Part shown: piece by piece, positions 1 to 12,400 of the stretch
Numbering within the stretch: the first letter of the stretch is position 1
How the letters are laid out: the number at the start of each line of letters is the position of its first letter
Assembly: GCF_918797505.1 (NCBI RefSeq)
Contig: NC_092796.1
Span: 55,830,851-55,894,850, forward strand
From: Bemisia tabaci
Lineage: Eukaryota; Arthropoda; Insecta; Hemiptera; Aleyrodidae
Direction: 5' to 3'
Length of the DNA: 64,000 bases
The notes under the pieces: model-generated
The model's database searches: none
Seen by the model: only the letters and a program-made list of their open reading frames with translations
Told to the model about the DNA's origin: nothing
Position numbers and translations under genes: made by a program

Positions 1-3000
1 ACTGTAATTCAGTTCAAGTTTTGCAGCACCCGGCACTTGAAAAAATTATGAGAATTTCTGTCGGGTGAGATAACAACAGTTCAGTAACAACTTTATACTT
101 AACAAACGAATTAACATGGAAGCTACCTCATTCGATACTCAATGATACCATCCTAAACAAATGAACTTTTGTTATCTATCGTTTTGCAAACTTTCATAAG
201 ATCAGTAAAATTTAATAGTGACATAGAGCCTTGGTCAGATAAGTTGATGTACTTTTAGACTGCAACAGAAGATTCGCCATCTCCCATTCACTTCACATGT
301 GAAAGTGACATCAGACAATCTGTTGTCAAAGTTTAGAAGTGCGTTGACTTATTTTGTATAGACTCTGCACACTTGCATAGCTACTGTGTCAAATTTTAGA
401 CCAATGTGATCTTCGGCACAAGAATGTATTGATGCACGATTACCAACTTGTCAAGCAGGCACTTCAAGCGGAAAAATTGATAGGGACTCATACGAAAGTT
501 GAATAAATTCCAGTCAATTGTTTCCTAACTGTAAGTTCTTTTAAAAATTGGCCGTTGTGAAAAAGGATGTGCATTAAGATGGATAGTGGAGGCCAAGAGG
601 TAGGTGCCTACCACTTTGTAGGAACCCTCTTGCATAACTTTTCACTTTTCAGCAATACCACTTAAATTGGAATGGGTAAATCTATTTTGTTGAGGGAGCA
701 TCCGCAGACCTTTAAAGAATTGAATGGACTCAGAGATTCATCTCAGTAACTGGTAGGAGTTGAGATAAATGCGGAGAGATCCAACGTAAACAAACCTGGC
801 AAATGTAAACACAGCAGGGCTATGATCACTGATCGTAGGTCGGAGCAAATCTGAGCATCACATATCACTACTAGTACAGACAGTGAGCTTAATAGAGACG
901 TGGACAACGTGATAAAAATGTAAATAAATAGCTAGAAATACCTACAGGATAGCTAGCATGTCCACACAAAATTAAACGATAGTGATAACACAGCAGAATG
1001 TTTGGCACTGATGCTTTCAGGACTCCAACTGATCTTAGATCCAGTGAGAAATATCATCGATGGCGAGATGGATGTAATGTGATTATCACATTAGAAGATC
1101 TGCTTCAACTAAAAATTAATGAAGATAGTGACCAATCTTCGGATGAGGTACACTAAATACCGATCATTTGGAGCTGAAATTAGTGAGTAAGCTACCAAAA
1201 GGGCGTAACATACGTTAATACATTGCGCCAAAACGTGTAATAGTATGAAACATTGAATGAATAAGTGAAAAAAAAACTCACACAAATAAGAGAAGACATA
1301 AAAATTAGTAAATACAGAAACACGTTTAACTTTTAAGTCACAGATTTCATCAAAGCGAGCAACAACTCTCTCCTCGCGACGCCATTTTACTGACTGACAA
1401 AATTTCTGAAAACACGACAAGAAAACGGTTCTTCCGGAACGAATGGGGGCAAAATGGGGGCAAAACACTCAGCAAGCGGGCGATTCAAGTTTCAGAGTGA
1501 CAACAATATTTTTTTCTTAGAACTTAGAATTCCAGCTTGGAAAAGTGCCAAAAAAATTAGGGAATCAAAGAAAATATAACATAAATGCTTGAAAATTCCA
1601 AAGGTAACCGACGTGAAAAATAATAAATACAAATATTGTGTTCTTCGAATTTATTTGCAATCTTTGTGCGTAGTAAAGAAGCCATGTTTCTTTGGTGACG
1701 TGTTTTATGAACGCCTGATGACCGCTCAGGTGCTGCTGTTGGTAGAAATTTTTAGAACTACATCGCGAGATGCATTCCTGTATGATATGTTGCCTCTTTA
1801 AAATTTGAAGGAACTTTAGATTCACAATATAGCATGTAAGAGGGAACAGAGGGAACATGCATAGGTGCATCTGTAGTGATAAATCCTTCTTGTGGTTTTT
1901 ACTTCAGTCAAACTCTGTGCAATACATTTGCAATACGTAACTACTAGTGTCGGCTCATTTTATAAATAGCATATTGTGCCATCAGTTCAGTTCCCTTTAG
2001 CAGATAGGTTCTTTCAGGGATGCGTTAGAAATACTTGTTCTTTATTGCAAAATGTAGTCCAAATAATGAATGAGGTATTTTTTCAGTAGGAATTCCAGAT
2101 TTAAATCCTTGAAAATTGCGTGTTTTTCGACATACTGCTAATTTCCTAAGAGAAAGCATATTTTGGAAAAATCGTGGTCTCCTAATGTTGAGGCAATTTT
2201 AATCAAGTTGAATTAGAGAAGCAAATTTGGAGATAATGACAGGTGGCTTTCTCCGGTGTGAAAGACTAGTTTATGAGCAGGTGACGCTTATATTTGCACC
2301 AGTGAAGTGTGTGAAGTAGCATGGTATAATCCAACAATTTCATCCTTTGTGCATAATTAAAATTCTAAAAAGCTGTTTCTCAAGACCACATTTTTTATAC
2401 TTCAAATGAACTCCCATTTGAATTTGAAATTTTTCGGTCCGAAAATTTTTACTGAGTAAGTACTTTTCTATTTTCCTAAGTCAACAACACAATTAAGAGT
2501 TTTCCTGAAATGAAGTCCTTTTTCCTGTGGATCGTCACAAGTGAGACTTTGCAATTTGAAAAATAGTAGATTCAAGTTCTCTGCTGGCAAAAATCCAACC
2601 AAAATTGTTCACTAACTTGCCAAAAATCGGCCTCCACTGATGAATCAGTGATTTAGTGATAAAAAATTATTTTGATACACTCAAATCATCATTGATTATG
2701 CAAATTATGGCTTGAAATTTTGAATATATGTTCTTGAAAGTGATATGCAGAAAGCTTGTAGCATCAGAAACTGAAAAATAATACATATTTTTGACTGAAA
2801 ATTGGGTTTTTGGCCATAAGTACTCAACAATTTGAGTTCCCATCTTATAAGTCATGAAAATTGCTTACGTGTACTAAAGTTTGCTGGTAAATCCTATCAA
2901 GTTTAAAAATTGACGTAGAAGTACCTAACCAGTTTGGGGCAATGTTTTCTACCTTGCCTCATAAAAATGTGGAAAAATAATCTAATTTGTTAGATATTGA

Positions 3001-3178
3001 AAAATTGAAATTACAAGATTGGCAATTCAAATTGGAAGGATTATAATAAATTACTATATTTTAATCATAATCAAAAAGTGCTGCTGTCACTGATTCATTG
3101 GACTTGTTATGCCAATTAATAGAATGAGAAATAGGTAGAAGCAAAAAAAAAAAAGAAAATCAAGAATGTTTGAATGAA
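1..3178. other. AT-rich region without recognisable genes
   Basis: The listed ORFs here are short (at most 119 codons), low in complexity and without recognisable motifs. The one repeat I recognise is a palindromic MITE near 232-380. Nothing else stands out. Confidence 0.5.
232..380. mobile_element. short palindromic MITE (GACTGCAACAGAAG family)
   Basis: About 150 bp. The left half carries gtacttttagactgcaacagaag and the right half its inverted form (caaagtttagaagtgcg). The same family recurs cleanly at 13588-13733 and as a fragment near 45946-46015. Confidence 0.55.
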
Positions 3179-3184
3179 CTTTAT
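3179..3184 (-). terminator. candidate distal polyadenylation signal, minus strand
   Basis: The plus strand reads ctttattaaataataac, so the minus strand has AATAAAG. It lies in sequence resembling a 3' end, with a poly-A/poly-T-rich patch about 20-40 bp beyond at 3145-3158. If it serves uzip, the 3' UTR would be about 5.8 kb. Other AATAAA copies nearer the stop compete with it. Confidence 0.25.
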
Positions 3185-6100
3185 TAAATAATAACAAAAT
3201 AAATTTAAATAGAAAACATACAACTAATAAAGTCAACAAAAAATTTACTGTAGATACAAAATAGTACTTGGATAGTAAGCTCTAGAAATAACAGGTAAGT
3301 TTAACAATTTTTGATGAAAGTTAATTCTTGTAGAGTAGAAAAAGAAAAGCAGGCTTGAACATTAAATTCCAAGGATGAATTTTTGAAATAGGTAGAGAAA
3401 TTTGAAACCGAAACACTTGAAAAGACACATTTGAGAAACTTAGTGACTCAATATGAACTGATGTGAATAAGCTAAATGGGTTTTTTGTGTTTGGTCAGTC
3501 TTAATACGGGGCAAAATTATTCATTTTCATGGAGGTAAATAGCATCGCAACAAATTGTTTTTGCAATTTTTAACTTTCTTACCAAGAAATACAATAATGT
3601 AGAACTTATTCAGTTACTGATTAGAGGTTGTTAATTTAGAAATTGTTGAATGATAGACTTTACATGAGATACATGATTTTTACTGAAAAATTTCATTCAT
3701 TAGATATTAAGTTGCAACGTTGTGAGAGATGCAGATAAAGACATTTGGACAAGCATGTGGAGGAAGGAGGAACACTTCGCTCAGCCTCAGTGGAGTAAGA
3801 AAAACTGGAACCTGTACACTCAAAAGGATGGCATAAAAAGTGGTTGAAATTAACATAACGCCTTTAAATGACATGAGGACATGACATGACACTCGGAAAA
3901 AAGAAGGACTCAACGAGCTGAAAAATCTGAAATTAAACCACCATTTTATAGATTCTTTCCATTATTGTTGCTGAAGTGATGGAAACTTGAAAATGAATCA
4001 ACATAGGTACTTTTATAGATGTTATTTCTTATGAGAGTTACAAGAGAGTTTTTTTTTTCTTCTTTCTTTTTTTTTTAGTTGGAGAAATCAGTTATCAATA
4101 AAGTATGCCATTTTGAGGGAGAGGAGGGAATTTCCAGGAATAATGTGATGACAAAAAAGTTTAGGATAAAAAGTATATCGTTAACATATTGAATTTGAAT
4201 AAGAAAAATCTTCAGAGAAAAATTCAAATAAGAATGATCTGAGGAGAATTGTTTGTTTTACTTTGAGTATTTATTAGCTCCATGATATGAAATTATATGA
4301 ACCACTTTATTATGAACCACGATGAAATTATATAAATACCTCTTTAAAAAGATAAGTAGGTTACCTATTTCAGCTTTTTCTTTCCATTGGACACAAAAAA
4401 TGGAAAGAACTTTCAGCTACTATTTGCCATGATTTTTTCGTTTTTGAGAGAATTCGAAGGACATTTAACACCTCAAAAAAAGAAAACAGAGAGAAAAGAA
4501 GTTTACACTCTGTTAAACGTAAATACAATTTGCTGCTACTTGGCAACTTTATTATTACAGTTTATGTCATTCAAAGTAAAACCAATCTCTCCCATTAGAG
4601 AAGAGAATTCCGGAAAAAAATCGGATATCATTTCTAAAAGAGAAAAAGAGCGAGAAAATAGGGGAAAATGACCAAACCTTTAAATTAAAGACAAGAAGAA
4701 AAAAACAAGTAATTTTTCCTGCACAAAAAGCAAGCTTTTGCTGACAATTCCTTACATGACACAATGATAAAAATATTGCAGGACAATGTACATAAGCTCA
4801 GATCCACATGCAATCCAACAATTTTACAAAAGCAACATGAAAAATATACCAGGCCAAAAATAAGAGAGCTCTCGCTTTGCACTGTATAAAAAATAAACTA
4901 TATTTGTTTCTCAATGAGAACAAAAGAGACAAACTTGGCGTACTTCTTACAAGGACTCTTGTTCTTACAAAGTGAATTACCGATCATAAAAATAGTGTTC
5001 ATTTTATACTTTAAAGCTGAATACTTATGTTAATTCTGTAATCATTCTACTGGCACAGGGAGATCGAAGCCACATCCATCCAAAAAAATCAGCACACTCT
5101 CATAGACTTAAACTCTTAAAAAAGGAGCAAAACTTGCCAAGGTTTCTTTAAACTAATCAACCACCAACTTTTATGGAATGTTGAAGGAGTAATTACTGAC
5201 AAGGTAGACCCGACCGAGAACTGCAGAAAACTTCTGGCATATTGACGATTACCAATGTTTACGGATTCATCAACTTAATCAAAAACCTGGTAATCCCCCC
5301 CCCTCCCGCCCCCAAAAAAGAATAAAGGGACGAACCATAATATTAGAATTTAGAATGTACCATGTATGATGAAACAGTTCTACTCTCTGTAGCAGTCCCC
5401 TCTGTGACAAGCACTCTACAACAGATAAAGCCACAGATCCTTACTTACTCTAAAGACATTTATTGTGCCCTCTATTTTTCGGATCTGTCTCCGTACTAAT
5501 GACAAATCTTTCCATCCCACGAGATCTGCTACAGAGAGAGAGAGAAAGAGAGAGTAATGTATATTTAGTTCAATATATTTTTAACATCTTCATTCTCATG
5601 AATCATAATACGAAAACTAAAGACTTGAGACTACATCGACTCTTCTGAGAAAACTTTTAACAGTAGCTTCTACGAATAAACTCATGAAACTATAAGCATA
5701 CCGTTTAAACACGAAGTCTGGCTGCTACTGGATTTTCAGAACTATTTTGACACTGGTCATTTTGAACATTTAAGATGAAAAAAAAGTTGGTGATTAATTA
5801 GTCAAAGAAATCAAACAGACTATTCAGCTTCATCAGATTATTTAAATGTAAAATTTAAAACTAGAAATGCTTCCCAGCATGAACCACTACTGTCAACAGC
5901 AGTCATGAAGATCATCAACATAACATGCTCATTCTCACATAAAAAAATATAATCACCCCACAGGGAGAAAAAAATGCGATAAATCAATAAAAAATTCCTC
6001 TTCTGGTCCTTACATTAATTTACAATTCCTTAATTTACATTTGATTTACAAAATTAACACTGTACACTTCCATGCAAATCAAATGTTGCATAATTTGTAC

Positions 6101-6234
6101 CAATTAATGTATGCTTCTTTTAGTTCAGTTCTTAAAATACACAACTTACAAAATTCAAAATATTCATTGTCTGAGTATTGCCTTTTTTCATACTTAATAA
6201 ATATAAATAATCTAAAATAAATTAAAACATCTCC

Positions 6235-6255
6235 GGGGGGGGGGGGGGGGGGGGG
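6235..6255. repeat. G21 homopolymer
   Basis: An uninterrupted run of 21 G. Shorter C/G runs occur at 9729-9744 (C16), 12213-12227 (C15) and about 20289-20302. All are sites of likely length error or polymorphism. Confidence 0.95.
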
Positions 6256-8962
6256 ATCATTCTTTTGGTAGACGCTAAGTTCCAGTTTTTTTATTATTTT
6301 CAGACCATTTGATCATTAAGCATCTATTGTATTCATCAGAAATCTAACATCAATTCATAAATTCTGATACATCCCAGTTATGCTGCATAATTTTATTTAT
6401 GTTTGGACATTGATACCTACAAGTATGTAATTAAATTTAGCAACACAGCTGATGAAAAAAATCTAGAGATGCGAACTCAACTTGGATGAAGGATTATTGG
6501 ATTAAGAAAAATTACAAGTGGAAAATTATAAACGAGATGGGAAAATGGATAGCAAAAATTAAAGTAAAGTAATTAATAACAATGCTTGATAACAATTTTA
6601 CAACTTTCATCATAATAAATCTGAGAATTGAAAAAAGAGGGTACTGATGCAGCAAAACGAGGTTACTGCGGTCCATTTCATTGAGACTATTTTTTTTTCA
6701 TTAAAGAGAGATTATACTTTATAAAAATTAGCACTGTCAACCCATAAAAAATAAAGGTCCAGAAAAATAGCAAGGAAAAATGGAGTTACTTCAATGACAT
6801 CACATATATAATAACTTTATACCATGAAACTATCATTAGCTCTGGCAAGGTTTTAGACTGATAAAATGGACTGCTTTTAAAAAACAAACAAGATATACAT
6901 TTGCTGAGGTAAATACAACAATGCTTACATTTTTATCAACTGATAAAGGTATTAGCCTACATGTAAATATTCCATACTCAAAGAGCTGATAGGAAAAATA
7001 AAGCAGAAGAGAAAATATTACTGGTACATAGTACAAATGTATTTCCTTCACTTTTTCTATGCGAGTATATATGATAAAATTTTATTTATTATCAATGATG
7101 AAAAACAAGCTGTACAAATTACAAAATGCAATTGATTCTAACAATATAAGGATGGATTTAAATAAAAAAAAACTTGGAACATTCTGTTTGAAATTATAGA
7201 GACAAAAAAATTTGAAGGTATCGCAAATGCATAACATTTGATTTCATAATGAAGTAAAATTGAAAACAATGATAAGAAGCCCATATCCTAAACATTGAGG
7301 CACTGACTACTCAAACAAGATTTGATATCAATTAATAAAAAAAAAAAAAAAACTAACTGAGTAACATAATTTGGAACTGTTTAAAGGTGATTCGTCCTGC
7401 CGTCTTGGCATGGTCAAACTGGCGTAGGTACGATACATCGCATTGATTGAGTAAAGTATCTTGGCAGATTTTTGAACTTCTAGCTAAAAAAAAGGATGAT
7501 AGCCTCTGCTTATGGGCACAAAAAATCAATCTCAACCAAAAAATTTGTTCAGAGAAACATAAGAAGGATATTTTTTGGGAAGAGATTGTTGCATTCTAGA
7601 CAGTATGATTTTTTGTGAGGTATACTTTCTGCAGTAGTTCTAGATGGAAAAAAGGATAGGTACTCACTTAATTTTTGACTTTATATTTACACATTAATAG
7701 ACTAAGTAGTTGCTATTTTGCTACTTACAGATGAAAAAGGCAAGCTTTGCTGCCTTTCTCAAACTTAAAAATACATCTGTACACAAATTTCTCATAAATT
7801 AATTATACAATCTTCAGTTAGGATTAGAGGGCAAGGTAAGATATTGCAATCAAGAGGAATGTGGAATGATTCATCAGCAATAAACGCTTTTTTTTTGCTT
7901 GAACTGAAAATAGCTCTGTCTTAGGGTGGACACCTATACACACCATAAAAAAATGCTCCTCATTGGATCATTTTTGATAAAAAAACTGCTCCTCATTGGA
8001 TCATTTTTGATAAAAAACTGACAAAGCTTCATTTCAACTGCAAGGCATAAGGTGCTAGTAAAGGATAACAAAAGAAAATTGTCTTCCTACGTACAAGAGT
8101 AGTTTGTAAGCTGAGTTTCTGATATTTTACATAATTTTTCTCTGAATAGGAAACATAAGTGAAAAATAGAACTAAAAGTGAAAATATGACTATGTGAGTC
8201 GAGTAAGAAATTATCCCATTGCGTCATATTCCCAATTTAAACCGAAGGATTTTAGCAGGTTTGCACGGTTTGTTATATTTCCTTTAGGAATGAATTTTTG
8301 TTTATATAAAAATCACAGGCATCTTTAAGCTCTGCTCACTCAGTCATTTCAGTAATTCAAAGAAATTTAAAACTTGAGAATCGTAAGAATTTTAAAATTT
8401 CACATATGTTTAGAGATGGTTATAATTTTCAAAGACTGCAGCTGCTTTGAATAGAAAAATTGGTGACAGAGCTATTCACGATCTCTCAGCATTGTTTCAG
8501 TGGTATTTCTGATAAATACATCCCTCAAAAAGGAAGGAATACAGTTTTTGGAGATACAATTTAAGGAGATCACATTCGTTCAGGGGAGGGTACTTTCAGT
8601 ACGGAAAGTTAAGAGCTATATCAATTTTAAACATTTGCTCAGGATTTTAAAATGAAAAGAGATGGATCAATGAGGTAAAATTTAAGAGTCACATGTTTCT
8701 AGCGACGCCCTTTTTTTTTACACAAATCCAGTCGCTGGTATTTCATATCATATCTTTCCTTCCTTGTTTGATGAGACGAATAAAAAGAGGAGCAAAGCCT
8801 CAATTTTTCAAAAGCTACCTTCTCTTTGTGGCACTCTACAGAGGAGGAATCCTAATCCTGGACTCCCGAATATTTTTCCAGTGATCACCTGGAGCCGCCT
8901 CTAAACAGCTCCTCTCTGCGAGCAACCAGAAATGTCAAAAAGTTCAGAGCTTTGATGTTACA

Positions 8963-9473
8963 TTACCAGTGCAAATGGGAAATCACAGAACTGAGCACAA
9001 GTGTCATTAGGCTCAGTTGTAAACTCACTGACAAACTCAGCGCATTGCTTTCTGATTGTTGGCTGGCCTCTTCTTCACTTTTTTTCAAAGATAGCGCGTC
9101 ACCCTCATCGGAGAGCATAGCACTGTTCTCATGTCGCCTGGTTTCGTTCTTCTTCGGTCTCCTCGTCGTCGGCTCCAGAAATTCAGTTACAGCTGGAGTA
9201 GTTGTGGTTGTGGGCGCACTCGTTGTCGTTGTTGTCGTTGTAGTGGTAGTGGTGGGCACCAGCGTAAAGTTGTGCAAATAATATGCAGGACTGTATTCTG
9301 CCTTGACATCGAGCATTGCAATTTCTTTCCTTGACCCTTGAATTTGTCTAGAGCGGGTGACTTGATCTTCGTAGATGGCCACAAGCTCACCTGTGTAGGG
9401 TACAACACTGTCTGAGAAATTGCCTCTTAAAGTAACATTCACTCCTGTGTTGGGTTCTAGTATTGCTTCAATC
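8963..9473 (-). CDS. uzip: uzip terminal coding exon (beta region, Thr linker, GPI signal)
   Basis: The acceptor is TTTCTTTTGCAG before 9473. The first base completes R342, then residues 343-511 and TAA at 8965-8963 follow. It opens with IEAILEPNTGVNVTLRGN and PYTGELVAIYED, the end of the folded domain. The linker at 416-434 is nearly pure Thr, encoded by an ACN repeat, followed by charged sequence and a terminal hydrophobic stretch (ALSLSVSLQLSLMTLVLSS) with a very short tail, typical of a GPI-attachment signal. Confidence 0.84.
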
Positions 9474-12400
9474 CTGCAAAAGAAACAGAAAAGTTAGTGT
9501 TAATAAATCGTACTGACAGATGATTAAAAGATTTATGCCTGAGGGCGCCTGTCTCAAAAACTGGACACTCAAAGAGCAAAATTGGTGCTGTGGATTCAAA
9601 ATTATTTTCCTTCTTTTTCCCATAATTGGCGACTAAAATAAGAATGATTAGAATCACAAAGTAAACTTTAATGAGTTTTCGGTGCAAGACGGAACCGACT
9701 TTGAGTATTCGGACCACACTTTTCGAGTCCCCCCCCCCCCCCCCTTTATCTTTCATGAGAAATTTAAGAATATTTTTTGTCTAATTTTCGGAGGATTGGA
9801 TTCATAATTCAATTCAAAATATCTGAAAATTTCGAGAAATAATTTTCATAACTTTCCTCAAATGATAAGTATTTCATTGGGGGAATTCAGCAACGTCCGG
9901 ATGTTCATACAGTGTTCTTACTTAGCACAGCAGTTTGAGCACTGAGCAGCACATCCTTGGCCAAAGTGCGAAACCACACATCTCCGTTTTTTGATTTTTC
10001 TTCCCTCATAGTTGATAATTCTGTACAAAGTTTAAGTTCAAAAGTTGGCTTATTTTTCTTTGAAAAAATAAACTGGGAGCAAATATTTTGAAGTGTCGTA
10101 ACGGAGATATGTGGTTTCGCAGTTTGACTTTGGCCATCGGCATCGGCATGTTACATTGTTACGTGTATACCACGTTGCTGCACTCCACATGAAGGCGCTT
10201 TTTAGCCGTCTAACCTCTGCCGCAGTGAGCCAAACCTTACGCAGTCTGGACAAAGACGTAGCTAGATTATTTTGCTGGAGAGGGAGAGGGGGAGCTATTT
10301 GAGGGGTATTACATGCAGAAGGGAAAATTCCGGGGGGCTTCCACTGGTAAATTTTCACAATTTCAACTCTATTAGGACGTATTTTGAGGTCTTCAAGATG
10401 CAGATTTTCTATCATTTTCTGCGAGAAAAAATTACGATTTTTCAACTTTCGTCGCATAATAGTTTTAAATTTTAACTCTATTTAGACGCATTTTGAAGTT
10501 TGTGTGACGAAAATTTTAGAAAATGCTAATTGAATGAGCACGGTATTTTCATTTGAAACTCTACTTAAAAGAGATAAATATCTTCGACGAAGGTTTTTTC
10601 CCACCATCCAGAATTTCTAGTGAGGAGGCGGATGATACTATCTAAGGGGGATAGACCCCCTTGCTCCCCTCCTAAGCCTGAGAATCTAGATACTGCCGTG
10701 CTAAGGAACGCCGTATGAGCCTTCAGGCGTTGCCAAATTTCCCTTGACAAATCACTAATTTTCAAGAAAATGTGTGAATATTTTTCGTCCAATTTCTCGC
10801 GGAATTTTGCTTGCGATTTGATCTAAAAAGTCTGAAAATTTCAAGGAAAAATATCAACAATTTTCCTCCAAAATAAATATTTTATCGGAGAAAATTTGGC
10901 GACTCTCGGATGTTCATACGGCGTTATTCCTTATCACGGCATGGTAGTAGAGTACCTGTACAGCAAGAGCATGGACAGATGTGAAACTCCGAAAATCCAT
11001 CAGGCCTTTACCGATGCTTCTGCGAATAAAGTCAGGGCCCAGAAATGCAGCCAACCTATGAATTTCAATTATCCAGAACGTTTTACTAATACTATTGTTA
11101 CGAACCGTCGTTTATAAAACACGTATTTGACTCAGTTTTTGCATAAATTTACTCATTTTTGCGGAAGAACGCTCATTTCTGTACATTCTTGGCCATCTTG
11201 GTTAGAATTGGAATTTGCAGACTCTGCAGATTGACAGTGAAATTTTGTGTGGTAGAAGTTGGTTAGAGGGATGGCTGCACTTTTGGGCCCTAAAGACCTC
11301 CATGAAGTGATCCGTCCATACTCTCGCTATACAGGTACTCTGCATGATAGTAGAGTACCTACCTATATGGCGAGAGTATGGACAGATGGCTTCATAGAGG
11401 GCTTAGGGCCCAAAAGTGCAGCCACCCTTCTAAACAACTTCTAACGCACAAAATTTGACTGCCAGTCTGCAGATTCCAATTCCAACTAAGATGGCTAAGA
11501 ATGTATATAATTGAGCGTTCTTCCGCAAAATTGAGTAAATTTATGCAAAAAACTAAGTCAAATACGTGCTTTATAAACGATGGTTCGTAACAATTGTATT
11601 AGTAAAGCGCTCTGGATAATTGAAATTCATAGGTTGGCTGCATTTCTGGGCCCTAAATTTATTCGCGGAGACATCGGTGAAGGCCTGATGGATTTTCGGA
11701 GTTTCACATCCGTCTATACTCTCGCTATACAGGTACTCTACATGATAGTAATGATAAAAGTGGGGAGAATGGCGTACCTGACGAGCTCCTTGCGGAGCTG
11801 GGTCTCCTGGGTGCCCCAGTTGATGCTCTCGAGGAGGGTGCCGTTGGGGAGGATGATGTTGGTGGGGAGTCCGACGAGCATGCCCTTGATCTGGCCCCAG
11901 TAGAGGGAGTAGTCGGTGTCGTAGCCGATGACCGAGTCCACCTTGCTCGGCGCCTCGTTGAGCTCGTTGGTGAGCTGGGCCGTCCCGAGGACCCGCGGCT
12001 GCCGCGAGACTTGCTTCCGCCGCTGGTTGAACTTCCCGATCGTCAGCTCGTAGCGCACCGGCTCCATCTCCACCAGGATCTCCCCGTCCACCCGGTGCTC
12101 TTCCTCACCATTCTGCAACACACCCAACAAAATATTCCTCAAACACCCTTCTCGGAGAAAATCAAATCAAACTTCCGACAGGGTAGATGCTGCTGCGGCC
12201 AGAGACAAGAGACCCCCCCCCCCCCCCTTGCTATTTTGGCAATGGTCAGGGTGTCTACACGGAGAAAAAAACTTCGTGCGTGGGACCCGAAGTTTAGGTC
12301 ATGTGGATCTCTGAAGTTTTCGGATTGAGCATCTGAACACTTTAGGTCCAGCGTCCAGCTGCTGAGGTTTGGATCACACATCTGAAACTTCGGTTTTCAC

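Larger units (their letters stand above)
3179..8962 (-). other. candidate 3' UTR and downstream flank of uzip
   Basis: This AT-rich stretch follows the stop codon directly and is almost free of the MITEs that fill the rest of the window. Reverse-strand AATAAA signals (read as tttatt) occur several times, with good candidates near 7084 and 3180; the latter is followed on the minus strand by an A/T-rich end. It also holds a G21 run (6235-6255), a GA-rich microsatellite near 5537 and a 33-bp tandem duplication near 7954-8020. No ORF here looks like a gene. A very long UTR is an inference; part or all may be intergenic. Confidence 0.35.
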
